Notes under the pieces: generated by a model
What the model was told of the DNA's origin: nothing
What the model saw: only the letters and a program-made list of their open reading frames with translations
The model's database searches: none
Made by a program: the position numbers and the translations under genes
Source: Streptomyces sp. NBC_00513
Lineage (GTDB): Bacteria; Actinomycetota; Actinomycetes; Streptomycetales; Streptomycetaceae
Direction of reading: 5' to 3'
NCBI RefSeq assembly: GCF_041431415.1
Contig: NZ_CP107845.1
Coordinates: 2,294,001 to 2,358,000, forward strand
DNA: 64,000 nt
Part shown: piece after piece, positions 18,172-25,516 of the stretch
How positions within the stretch are numbered: the stretch's first letter is position 1
How the letters are laid out: each line of letters starts with the position of its first letter

Positions 18172-19131
18172 ATGAGCCGTGCCCGAATCCGCCTGGCGAC
18201 CGCGGTGCTCGCCGCCGCCCTCGCAGCCGGAACCCTGCCCGCCGCCGCGTACGCCGCGCCGTCGCCCGGCGCAGCCCCCGGTACCGCCGCTTCCGCCGCA
18301 GCCGCCGCTTCCGCCGAGCGGCACCGCCCGTCGGCGGAGACGATCCGTCAGATCCCCCTCCAGGGCGCGGTCAACGTCCGTGACCTGGGCGGGTACCGCA
18401 CCTGGACCGGTGGGCAGGTCCGTCAGGGACTGGTCTACCGTTCCGACGCGCTCGGCAAGTTGACCGCCGCCGACCTCACCACCGTCTCCGGGCTCGGCCT
18501 GCGCAAGGTCGTCGACTTCCGCATCCCGATGGAGGTCCAGTACGACGGCGCCGACAAGCTGCCCGCCGGCCTCCTCCCCACCGCCCGCCCCGTCAGCGAC
18601 CTGGGCCTGTACGCGACCCTGGTCGGCGCCATCGCCAGCGGGGACCCCGCCACGCAGGAGCAGATGCTCGGCGGCGGTCGCGCCGAGGCCTACATGCGCG
18701 ACATCTACCGCACGTTCGTGACGAGCCCCGAGAACCGGGCGCAGTTCGCGACCACGCTGCGGGAGATCGCCGACGGCGGGCAGGGCCCGCTGCTGTACCA
18801 CTGCACCTCGGGCAAGGACCGCACGGGCTGGATGAGTTACGTCCTGCTGCGCGCCCTCGCCGTGCCCGAGGACACCGCCGAGCGGGACTACCTCGCCTCG
18901 AACACCTTCCGCGCGGCGTACGACGCCCAGGTGCGGGCCGGCCTCAAGCAGTCGGGCCGGATGCAGAACCCGGACCTGCTGATCCCGCTCCAGGAGGTCC
19001 GGTCGGACTACCTCGCCGCCGCGACCGCCCGCATGGAGGCGGACTACGGCGGCTTCTACGGCTACCTCACTGACGGCCTCGGCCTGGACCTGCGGACCCT
19101 CGCCAAGCTCCAGGCCAGGATGGTCCGCTAG
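18172..19131 (+). CDS. secreted protein tyrosine phosphatase, IphP-like
   Basis: Predicted exported phosphatase of 319 residues. An alanine-rich signal peptide (first ~29 residues, cleavage near AAAYAA) precedes the phosphatase domain. The family blocks are VNVRDLGGYRTW with YRSDALG and the catalytic loop HCTSGKDRTG (Cys211, Arg217). ACAGGAG lies about 9 nt before the ATG. It may dephosphorylate proteins or phosphoinositides outside the cell; the substrate is unknown. It follows ipdC by 31 nt but has no sequence link to steroid catabolism, and it interrupts the mycobacterial-type gene order. Confidence 0.9.
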   Translation: MSRARIRLATAVLAAALAAGTLPAAAYAAPSPGAAPGTAASAAAAASAERHRPSAETIRQIPLQGAVNVRDLGGYRTWTGGQVRQGLVYRSDALGKLTAADLTTVSGLGLRKVVDFRIPMEVQYDGADKLPAGLLPTARPVSDLGLYATLVGAIASGDPATQEQMLGGGRAEAYMRDIYRTFVTSPENRAQFATTLREIADGGQGPLLYHCTSGKDRTGWMSYVLLRALAVPEDTAERDYLASNTFRAAYDAQVRAGLKQSGRMQNPDLLIPLQEVRSDYLAAATARMEADYGGFYGYLTDGLGLDLRTLAKLQARMVR

Positions 19132-19148
19132 GCCCGTCGGCGAAGGCA

Positions 19149-19216
19149 CCCGGGGCCCGGGGCCCGGGGCCCGGGGCCCGGGGCCCGGGGCCCGGGGCCC
19201 GGGGCCCGGGGCCCGG
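19149..19216. repeat. GGGGCCC heptamer tandem repeat
   Basis: About 9.7 uninterrupted copies of a 7-bp unit (GGGGCCC, equivalent to CCCGGGG) start 18 nt after the phosphatase stop codon. The unit is pure G/C, and each junction creates a self-complementary GGGCCC or CCCGGG. Copy number is likely to vary by slippage. No coding function is apparent. Confidence 0.95.
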
Positions 19217-19225
19217 AACGGCGAA

Positions 19226-19260
19226 ACGCCGGGCGGCGCGTGTTCCGCGCCGCCCGGCGT
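19226..19260. terminator. 15-bp perfect hairpin between convergent genes
   Basis: ACGCCGGGCGGCGCG (19226-19240) and its exact complement (19246-19260) flank the loop TGTTC. It sits between the phosphatase gene (plus) and the helicase gene (minus), so it can serve as a bidirectional terminator. Confidence 0.85.
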
Positions 19261-19316
19261 ACCGGTGTGTTCGTGTCGCGAGCGGTCGGGCTCGCGGGGG
19301 TCGGACTCGCGAAGGG

Positions 19317-20984
19317 TCAGGAACCCGCGCGCCCGGCCGCCGGACGGCCGCCGCCGGAGCGACGACGCGCGGCGGGAGCACCGCCGGTGCGGGCACCGCC
19401 CTGGCCGCCGCCCTGACCGCGGGAGCCCGCCGGGGCGCCCTGGCCGCGTGCGCCGGACTGGCCGGCGCCACCCTGGCCGCCGGCGGAACGGGCCCGACGC
19501 GAACGGTCGCCGCCGCCCGCCGTGGTCGAGGCCGCGGCGCCGCCCTGGCCGCCACCGGAACGACGACGCGCGCCGCCGGCGGTGGAGCCGCCGCCGGAGC
19601 GGCCGGCGCTGCGCGGCTTCGGCGGGGTGGGCTGCGGCACGTCCAGCACCACGGGGACGCCCGAGGGCTCCTTGGCGCCGGTCAGGCGGGACAGCTCCGC
19701 GTCGGAGGACTTGATCTGCGCGGTGCGCGGGGAGATCCCGGCGTCCGACATCAGCCGGGTCATGTCGCGCTTCTGGTCGGGCAGGACCAGGGTGACGACG
19801 CTGCCGGACTCGCCGGCGCGGGCGGTGCGGCCACCGCGGTGCAGGTAGTCCTTGTGGTCGGTGGGCGGGTCCACGTTGACGACGAGGTCGAGGTCGTCGA
19901 TGTGGATGCCGCGGGCGGCCACGTTGGTGGCGACCAGCGCGGTGACCTCGCCCGTCTTGAACCAGTCGAGGGTCCGGTTGCGCTGCGGCTGCGAGCGGCC
20001 GCCGTGCAGACCGGAGGCGCGGACGCCGTCCGCGAGGAGCTTCTTGACCATGCGGTCGACCCCGCGCTTGGTGTCGACGAACATGATCACCCGGCCGTCG
20101 CGTGCGGCTATGCGCGTGGCCACGGCCTTCTTGTCGGTCTCGTCCATGACGTACAGGACGTGGTGCTCCATCGTGCTGACCGCGCCGGCGGACGGGTCGA
20201 CGGAGAAGGCGACCGGGTCGTGCAGGAACATCTTGACGAGCTTGTCGATGTTCTTGTCGAGCGTCGCGGAGAACAGCATGGTCTGGCCGTCGGCCTCGAC
20301 CTGCTTGAGCAGCGCGGTGACCTGCGGCATGAAGCCCATGTCGGTCATCTGGTCGGCCTCGTCGAGGACCGTGATGGAGACCTGCGAGAGGTCGGCGTCA
20401 CCGCGGTCGATGAGGTCCTTCAGCCGGCCGGGGGTGGCGACGAGCACCTCGGAGCCGCGGCGCAGCGCACCGGACTGGCGGTTGATCGACATGCCGCCGA
20501 CGACGGTCGCGATGCGCAGGTTGACGGCCGTGGCGTACGGGGCCAGAGCGTCGGTGACCTGCTGCGCGAGCTCGCGGGTCGGTACGAGGACCAGCGCGAG
20601 CGGCTGCTTCGGCTGCGCGCGGCGGCCGGCGGTGCGGGCCAGCAGCGCCAGGCCGAAGGCGAGGGTCTTGCCGGAGCCGGTACGGCCGCGGCCGAGCAGG
20701 TCACGGCCGGCGAGCGAGTTCGGCAGCGTGGCGGCCTGGATCGGGAACGGGTCGGTGACGCCCAGGGCGGCGAGGGTCTTCAGCAGCGCCTCGGGCATGC
20801 CCATGTCCTCGAACGCGGCGACCGGCGGCAGGGCCGGGGTCAGCGGTTCGGGCATGGTGAATTCTTGGGGCCTGGCCACGGGGGCGGACTTCTGCCGTCC
20901 CGCGCCAGCCTTCGGACGTCCCTGAGCCGCACCTCGACCCCGGGTGGGGCGGCGGCTGGGTCGTGCGGAGCTGGAGCTGGTCAT
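19317..20984 (-). CDS. DEAD-box ATP-dependent RNA helicase
   Basis: RNA helicase of 555 residues. The motifs in order are the Q motif (PFPIQAATLP), motif I (GRGRTGSGKT), Ia (PTRELAQQ), Ib (ATPGR), II (DEAD in VLDEADQMTD), III (SAT), V (ATNVAARGIH) and VI (HRGGRTAR). The C-terminal ~130 residues are a Gly/Arg/Ala-rich low-complexity tail, a likely RNA-binding and phase-separation region. ATG at 20984 has GGAGG 9 nt upstream. It lies directly behind a cold-shock gene on the same strand, so it may act in remodelling mRNA or ribosomes in the cold. Confidence 0.95.
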   Translation of the reverse strand: MTSSSSARPSRRPTRGRGAAQGRPKAGAGRQKSAPVARPQEFTMPEPLTPALPPVAAFEDMGMPEALLKTLAALGVTDPFPIQAATLPNSLAGRDLLGRGRTGSGKTLAFGLALLARTAGRRAQPKQPLALVLVPTRELAQQVTDALAPYATAVNLRIATVVGGMSINRQSGALRRGSEVLVATPGRLKDLIDRGDADLSQVSITVLDEADQMTDMGFMPQVTALLKQVEADGQTMLFSATLDKNIDKLVKMFLHDPVAFSVDPSAGAVSTMEHHVLYVMDETDKKAVATRIAARDGRVIMFVDTKRGVDRMVKKLLADGVRASGLHGGRSQPQRNRTLDWFKTGEVTALVATNVAARGIHIDDLDLVVNVDPPTDHKDYLHRGGRTARAGESGSVVTLVLPDQKRDMTRLMSDAGISPRTAQIKSSDAELSRLTGAKEPSGVPVVLDVPQPTPPKPRSAGRSGGGSTAGGARRRSGGGQGGAAASTTAGGGDRSRRARSAGGQGGAGQSGARGQGAPAGSRGQGGGQGGARTGGAPAARRRSGGGRPAAGRAGS

Positions 20985-21040
20985 GCGAGAAAGCCCTCCT
21001 GAAACCGGCAGGTAAAACAAACAGTCGAAACAGCAGACAA

Positions 21041-21075
21041 GCCGGGGCCCGCACCTTCACGGTGCGGACCCCGGC
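21041..21075. terminator. 15-bp hairpin after the cold-shock gene
   Basis: GCCGGGGCCCGCACC (21041-21055) pairs with GGTGCGGACCCCGGC (21061-21075), one mismatch, loop TTCAC. It ends 12 nt from the csp stop and separates csp from the helicase gene downstream. Confidence 0.75.
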
Positions 21076-21087
21076 GTGCTGATTACG

Positions 21088-21294
21088 TCAGTTGGCGGGG
21101 AGGATGTTCTCCGCCTGGGGGCCCTTCTGGCCCTGGGTGACGTCGAAGGACACGCGCTGGCCCTCCTGGAGCTCACGGAAGCCCTGGGTGGCGATGTTCG
21201 AGTAGTGGGCGAAGACGTCCGGGCCGCCACCGTCCTGCTCGATGAAGCCGAAGCCCTTTTCCGAGTTGAACCACTTCACGGTGCCAAGTGCCAT
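21088..21294 (-). CDS. cold-shock domain protein
   Basis: 68-residue single cold-shock domain that binds single-stranded RNA and DNA. RNP1 is KGFGFI (residues 13-18) and RNP2 is DVFAHYS (a variant of VFVHFS); the N-terminal [10 protein letters not shown] is diagnostic of actinobacterial Csp. GGAG sits 8 nt before the ATG. The 5' leader is unusually A/T-rich for this genome and contains a GCGCCTG/CAGGCGC stem (see 21354-21382), as expected for a temperature-responsive leader. Confidence 0.96.
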   Translation of the reverse strand: MALGTVKWFNSEKGFGFIEQDGGGPDVFAHYSNIATQGFRELQEGQRVSFDVTQGQKGPQAENILPAN

Positions 21295-21353
21295 TTGAAT
21301 CTCCTGAATAGGCGGCAAGGGCCCCATCCGGAGATCCCGGTAAAAACAATTAA

Positions 21354-21382
21354 AGCGCCTGTCGGAGCATTCCCGTCAGGCG
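21354..21382 (-). promoter_or_regulatory. stem-loop in the cold-shock gene leader
   Basis: GCGCCTGTCGG and CCCGTCAGGCGC form an imperfect stem around GAGCATT in the upstream region of csp (the ATG is at 21294). The adjacent tract GTAAAAACAATTAAA is one of the most A/T-rich stretches of the window. It is a plausible thermosensing leader or promoter; function is inferred only from position. Confidence 0.4.
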
Positions 21383-21517
21383 CACATAAAGTTCATGGGT
21401 ACCACAACTGCAACGAGCTCTAAGCTAGCACACGCCGGCGCACCCGCGCCCCCGCGGGTCTGTGACCTGGCTCCGGAGCGCCCGAGCGCCCCGGAGGGGT
21501 CCGGTTCCCCGGGGGCC

Positions 21518-22675
21518 TCAGAGCCGCTCGATGATCGTCACGTTGGCCTGTCCGCCGCCCTCGCACATCGTCTGGAGGCCGTAGCGGCCCCCGGTGCGCT
21601 CCAGCTCGTGCAGCAGGGTCGTCATGAGCTTGACGCCGGTCGCGCCCAGGGGGTGGCCGAGCGCGATGGCGCCGCCGTTGACGTTGACCCGCTCCGGGTC
21701 CGCGCCGGTCTCCTTCAGCCAGGCCAGCACGACGGGGGCGAAGGCCTCGTTGATCTCCACGAGGTCGATCTCGTCGAGCGAGAGGCCCGTCTTCTTCAGG
21801 GCGTGCGCCGTCGCCGGGATCGGGGCGGACAGCATCCGGATCGGGTCCTCGCCCCGTACGGACAGGTGGTGGATACGGGCCCGGGGGCGCAGGCCGTGTT
21901 CGGCGACCGCCCGCTCGGAGGCGATCAGCATCGCCGCGGCGCCGTCGGAGACCTGGGAGGAGACGGCCGCCGTGATGGTGCCGCCCTCGACCACGGGCCG
22001 CAGGCCGGCCATCTTCTCCAGGGTGGTGTCCCGGCGCGGGCCCTCGTCCACGCGGACGTCCCCGTACGGCACGATCTCCCGTTCGAAGCGTCCCTCGTCG
22101 ATCGCGCGCAGGGCCCGCCGGTGCGAGCGCAACGCGAACTCCTCCATGTCGAGGCGCGAGATCCCCCACTTCTCGGCGATCAGCTGCGCCCCGTGGAACT
22201 GGTTGACGGGCGCGTCGCCGTACCGGGCGCGCCAGCCCTGCGATCCCGCGTACGGGCCTTCGGTGAGGCCCAGCGGCTCGGCGGCCTGCCGCGAGGCGAA
22301 GGCGATCGGGATCATCGACATGTTCTGGGTGCCGCCGGCGACGACCAGGTCCTGGGTGCCGGACAGCACGCCCTGCGCCGCGAAGTGGACGGCCTGCTGG
22401 GAGGAGCCGCACTGGCGGTCCACCGTCACCCCGGGGACCTCCTCGGGGAGGCCGGCGGCGAGCCAGGCGGTCCGCGCGATGTCGCCGGCCTGCGGCCCGA
22501 CGGTGTCGAGGCAGCCGAAGACCACGTCCTCGACGGCGGCGGGGTCCACGCCGGAGCGTTCCATCAGGGCCCGCAGGACGTGGGCGCCGAGGTCGGCGGG
22601 GTGCACGCCGGCCAGGCCTCCCTTGCGTCGCCCCACGGGGGTGCGTACGGCGTCGACGATGTAGGCCTCGGGCAT
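21518..22675 (-). CDS. fadA6: acetyl-CoA acyltransferase (thiolase), FadA6-like
   Basis: Degradative thiolase of 385 residues that cleaves a 3-ketoacyl-CoA with CoA. The nucleophilic cysteine is in RQCGSSQQA (about residue 90), the catalytic histidine in GHPLGATG (about 342) and the second cysteine in CEGGGQANV (about 373). It is the last gene of the ipdF-kstR2-fadA6 series on the minus strand, matching Rv3559c-Rv3557c-Rv3556c. In that pathway FadA6 splits the linear product of ring opening. GAGGAG lies 6 nt before the ATG. Confidence 0.9.
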   Translation of the reverse strand: MPEAYIVDAVRTPVGRRKGGLAGVHPADLGAHVLRALMERSGVDPAAVEDVVFGCLDTVGPQAGDIARTAWLAAGLPEEVPGVTVDRQCGSSQQAVHFAAQGVLSGTQDLVVAGGTQNMSMIPIAFASRQAAEPLGLTEGPYAGSQGWRARYGDAPVNQFHGAQLIAEKWGISRLDMEEFALRSHRRALRAIDEGRFEREIVPYGDVRVDEGPRRDTTLEKMAGLRPVVEGGTITAAVSSQVSDGAAAMLIASERAVAEHGLRPRARIHHLSVRGEDPIRMLSAPIPATAHALKKTGLSLDEIDLVEINEAFAPVVLAWLKETGADPERVNVNGGAIALGHPLGATGVKLMTTLLHELERTGGRYGLQTMCEGGGQANVTIIERL

Positions 22676-22694
22676 CGGGACTCCTCTGGTTCGG

Positions 22695-23309
22695 TCAGTC
22701 GCGCAGGGCGATCCCGTCCAGCACCATCGACAGGTACTGACGGGCGATCTCGTCGGGGCTGTGCTGTCCGCCCGGCCGGTACCAGGAGGCCGCGACCCAC
22801 ACCGTGTCGCGCACGAAGCGGTAGGTGAGGCGGATGTCCAGGTCGGCCCGGAAGGCCTTGGCGGCCACCCCGCGCTCCAGCGTCCCCAGCCAGGCCTTCT
22901 CGAACTTCTGCTGCGAGTCGGAGAGGTAGTGGAAGCGGGGTTGCGCGGACAGGTGGCGGGATTCCTTCTGGTAGATCGCGACGGCGGCGCGGTGCCGGTC
23001 GATCTCCCGGAAGGACTCGGTGACGAGGGCCTCGATGGTCTCCCTGGGGCCGAGACCGGCGGCGAGGACGGTGTCGTACCCCACCCACAGCTCGTTCAGG
23101 AAGGCGGAGAGGATCTCGTCGAGCATCGATTCCTTGGAATCGAAGTGGTAGTAGAGGCTGCCGGCGAGCATCCCGGCGGCATCGGCGATCTTGCGCACGG
23201 TGGTGGCGTTGTAGCCCTGCGCGGCGAAGACCTCGGCGGCGGTGTCGAGGAGCTCCCGTCTGCGCTCGGGGGACGCGGTCACCTGTGGCTTCTTCTTGTT
23301 CGTCGGCAC
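22695..23309 (-). CDS. kstR2: TetR-family repressor, KstR2-like
   Basis: Repressor of 204 residues. The N-terminal helix-turn-helix reads ELLDTAAEVFAAQGYNATTV and SLYYHFDSKESML, and the ligand-binding helices follow. KstR2 of mycobacteria is released from DNA by HIP-CoA, the CoA thioester entering C/D-ring degradation. Location between ipdF and fadA6 is the same here. The palindrome CCwAACAnnTGTTwGG in both divergent promoters of the island is its likely operator. The GTG start has no strong ribosome-binding site, so it probably relies on coupling to ipdF 15 nt upstream. Confidence 0.87.
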   Translation of the reverse strand: MPTNKKKPQVTASPERRRELLDTAAEVFAAQGYNATTVRKIADAAGMLAGSLYYHFDSKESMLDEILSAFLNELWVGYDTVLAAGLGPRETIEALVTESFREIDRHRAAVAIYQKESRHLSAQPRFHYLSDSQQKFEKAWLGTLERGVAAKAFRADLDIRLTYRFVRDTVWVAASWYRPGGQHSPDEIARQYLSMVLDGIALRD

Positions 23310-23324
23310 GCGCCCATTCTCGAC

Positions 23325-24110
23325 CTACGCGTGCTGGCTGCTGACCGACACCGTCTCGCCGGTCATGTACGACGAGTAGTCGCTGGCCAGGAACACGATG
23401 ACGTTGGCGACCTCCCAGGGTTCGGCGTACCGGCCGAAGGCCTCGCGGGCGGTGAGTTCGGCGAGGAGTTCCTCGCTCGTGACCTTCACCAGGTGCGGGT
23501 GCATGGCGAGGCTGGGGGCGACCGCGTTGATCCGTACGCCGAACTCGGCGGCCTCCAGGGCGGCGCAGCGGGTGAGCGCCATCACCCCGGCCTTGGCGGC
23601 GGCGTAGTGGGCCTGACCGGTCTGGGCGCGCCAGCCGACGACGGAGGCGTTGTTGACGACGACCCCGCCGCCGGTGCCCGCGGCCTTGAAGGAGCGCAGG
23701 GCGGCCCGGGTGCAGCGGAACGTGCCGTTGAGGGTGACGTCGAGGACCCGGCCCCACTGGTCGTCGGTCATGTCGACCAGGGCGGCGGTGCCGCCGAGTC
23801 CGGCGTTGTTGACGACGATGTCGAGGGCGCCGTGGGTCTGTTCGGCGTGTGCGAACAGGGTCCGGACCTGGTCCTCGTCGGTGACGTCGCACGGCAGGGA
23901 GTCGATCCGGTCCGCCCCGAACTCGGCGGCCAGCGCGCCTTCGGTCTCCTTGAGGCGGCGGGTGTGGGCGTCGCCGATCAGGACGCGGGCGCCCTCCTCC
24001 AGGAAGCGGCGGGCGGTCGCGCCGCCGATGCCGGCCCCGGCAGCGGCGGTGATCACGGCGGTTCGGCCGGCGAGCAGCCCGTGCCCGGTGACGTACTCGG
24101 GTGCGTTCAC
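23325..24110 (-). CDS. ipdF: SDR-family dehydrogenase, IpdF-like
   Basis: Short-chain dehydrogenase of 261 residues. It has TAAAGAGIGGATA (cofactor loop), NNAGLGG, catalytic Ser in NASVVGW and YAAAKAG. In mycobacteria IpdF oxidises or reduces the 5-hydroxyl of the HIP-derived CoA thioester. The GTG start at 24110 has AGGAGG 7 nt upstream and overlaps (GTGA) the stop of an acyl-CoA dehydrogenase remnant, preserving the old junction of a fadE30-ipdF operon. It is followed 15 nt later by kstR2. Confidence 0.87.
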   Translation of the reverse strand: MNAPEYVTGHGLLAGRTAVITAAAGAGIGGATARRFLEEGARVLIGDAHTRRLKETEGALAAEFGADRIDSLPCDVTDEDQVRTLFAHAEQTHGALDIVVNNAGLGGTAALVDMTDDQWGRVLDVTLNGTFRCTRAALRSFKAAGTGGGVVVNNASVVGWRAQTGQAHYAAAKAGVMALTRCAALEAAEFGVRINAVAPSLAMHPHLVKVTSEELLAELTAREAFGRYAEPWEVANVIVFLASDYSSYMTGETVSVSSQHA

Positions 24111-24178
24111 GCCCGTACCTCCTGGGGAAGGCCGAGGAGCCGCTCGGCGATGGTGTCGCGCTGGATTCCGGCCGGGCC
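24107..24178 (-). pseudogene. C-terminal remnant of an acyl-CoA dehydrogenase (fadE30 by position)
   Basis: Read on the minus strand, this stretch encodes AGIQRDTIAERLLGLPQEVRA followed by TGA. IQRDTIAERLLGLP is the conserved last helix of acyl-CoA dehydrogenases and differs by one residue from the end of the intact gene at 24371-25516. Upstream in frame there is no start codon before a stop and no dehydrogenase sequence. The TGA overlaps the ipdF GTG, as in an intact operon. In mycobacteria fadE30 lies at exactly this place. I read it as the scar of a deleted fadE30. Confidence 0.8.
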
Positions 24179-24250
24179 GCGTGGCCGGTGTCGGTGCGGA
24201 GAAGAGCCGGCGCCGCTCTCCTCGACGCCGCTCCCGCCCGTACGTTAACC

Positions 24251-24270
24251 TACCAAACACTTGTTAGGGA
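24251..24270. promoter_or_regulatory. candidate KstR2 operator in the ipdF / acyl-CoA dehydrogenase promoter
   Basis: Core CCAAACA-CT-TGTTAGG (24253-24268), the same palindrome as at 14649-14664. It overlaps the Shine-Dalgarno GGGAAGGA (24267-24274) of the small plus-strand reading frame, so a bound repressor would sit over the start of the plus transcript. The minus transcript toward ipdF also starts in this region. Confidence 0.75.
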
Positions 24271-24281
24271 AGGATGTGTCG

Positions 24282-24371
24282 ATGTCCGCTGCCCGCACCC
24301 CCGAGACCGACGGACCGCCGGTGCTCCACGCGACCCCGAAGGGCGCCACCGCGAAGGGGGCGACCGGCTGA
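24282..24371 (+). CDS. 29-codon leader ORF coupled to the acyl-CoA dehydrogenase
   Basis: Short frame beginning MSAARTPETDGPP and ending GATAKGATG. GGGAAGGA lies 7 nt before the ATG, one of the best ribosome-binding sites in the island, and its TGA overlaps the next ATG (TGATG). The dehydrogenase itself has no good ribosome-binding site, so this frame probably delivers ribosomes to it. It has no recognisable domain. It may be a true leader peptide or the fused ends of a deleted gene; fadD3 occupies this place in mycobacteria. Confidence 0.55.
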   Translation: MSAARTPETDGPPVLHATPKGATAKGATG

Positions 24372-25516
24372 TGGACCTCACCCACACGCCGCGGGTGGAG
24401 GCCTTCCGCGAGGAGGCCCGGGCCTGGCTGGCCGGGCACGTCCCGGCCGCCCCCCTCCCCTCGCTGGAGACGGCCGAGGGTTTCGCGGCGCACCGGGAGT
24501 GGGAGGCCCGGCTGCACGCCGACCGTTGGGCGGTGGTGTCCTGGCCGGAGGAGTACGGCGGCCGGGGCGTGGACATCGAGCGGTGGCTGGTGTTCGAGGA
24601 GGAGTACTGGGCGGCGGGCGCGCCCGGCCGGGTCTCCCAGAACGGCATCAACCTGCTGGCCCCCACCCTGTTCGACCACGCGACGGCCGAACAGCGGGCG
24701 CGGGTGCTGCCGTCCATGGCGAGCGGCGAGGTGATCTGGGCGCAGGCCTGGTCGGAGCCGGAGTCGGGCTCCGACCTGGCCTCCCTGACGTCGAGGGCGG
24801 TCCGCACGGAGGGGGGTTGGCTGCTGTCCGGGCAGAAGACCTGGTCCTCGCGGGCGGCGTTCGCGGACCGGGCGTTCGGCATCTTCCGGAGCGACCCGCA
24901 GGCCCCGAAGCCGCACCAGGGGCTGACGTACCTGATGTTCGACTTGCGTGCGCCGGGGGTGACGGTGCGGCCGATCGGCCGCCTGGACGGCAAACCGGCG
25001 TTCGCGGAACTCTTCCTGGACCGGGTGTTCGTCCCGGACGAGGACGTCATCGGGGAGCCGGGGCAGGGCTGGCGGATCGCGATGTCCACGACCGGCAACG
25101 AGCGGGGGCTGACCCTGCGCTCCCCCGGCCGGTTCCTGGCGGCGGCGGACCGGCTGCTCGGGCTGTGGCGGGAGGTCGGGGATCCCGCCGACACCGCGCT
25201 GTCGGACCGGGTCGCGGACGCGCTGGTCGGGGCGCGCGCGTACGAGCTGTTCACCTGGGGGAACGCCTCGCGGTTCGCGGCGGGCGAGACGATCGGCGCC
25301 GAGTCCAGCCTGAACAAGGTGTTCTGGTCCCGGTACGACATCGCCCTGCACGAGACGGCGCTCGACCTGCTGGGTGCGGACGCGGAGCTGGCGGACGGCG
25401 AGTGGGCCGAACCGTGGCTCTTCTCCCTGGCCGGCCCGATCTACGCCGGGACGAACGAGATCCAGCGCGACATCATCGCCGAGCGGCTGCTCGGCCTCCC
25501 GAAGGGCCGCCGCTGA
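24371..25516 (+). CDS. acyl-CoA dehydrogenase, FadE31-like
   Basis: FAD-dependent acyl-CoA dehydrogenase of 381 residues. SWPEEYGGRG is the N-terminal signature, WAQAWSEPESGSDLASL (about 118-134) the substrate and flavin site, WLLSGQKTWSSRAAFAD the middle domain, and AGTNEIQRDIIAERLLGLP the C-terminal helix. Sequence and place (divergent from ipdF, first of two fadE genes) fit FadE31 of the KstR2 regulon, which works as a heteromer with a shorter partner. The TGA overlaps the next ATG. The start at 24371 overlaps the leader frame. Confidence 0.88.
   Translation: MDLTHTPRVEAFREEARAWLAGHVPAAPLPSLETAEGFAAHREWEARLHADRWAVVSWPEEYGGRGVDIERWLVFEEEYWAAGAPGRVSQNGINLLAPTLFDHATAEQRARVLPSMASGEVIWAQAWSEPESGSDLASLTSRAVRTEGGWLLSGQKTWSSRAAFADRAFGIFRSDPQAPKPHQGLTYLMFDLRAPGVTVRPIGRLDGKPAFAELFLDRVFVPDEDVIGEPGQGWRIAMSTTGNERGLTLRSPGRFLAAADRLLGLWREVGDPADTALSDRVADALVGARAYELFTWGNASRFAAGETIGAESSLNKVFWSRYDIALHETALDLLGADAELADGEWAEPWLFSLAGPIYAGTNEIQRDIIAERLLGLPKGRR

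Noticed and set aside
18172..21294. Genomic island between the two steroid blocks
   Set aside because: The three genes have normal codon use and no mobile-element boundary; a conserved housekeeping-type insertion is as likely as transfer.
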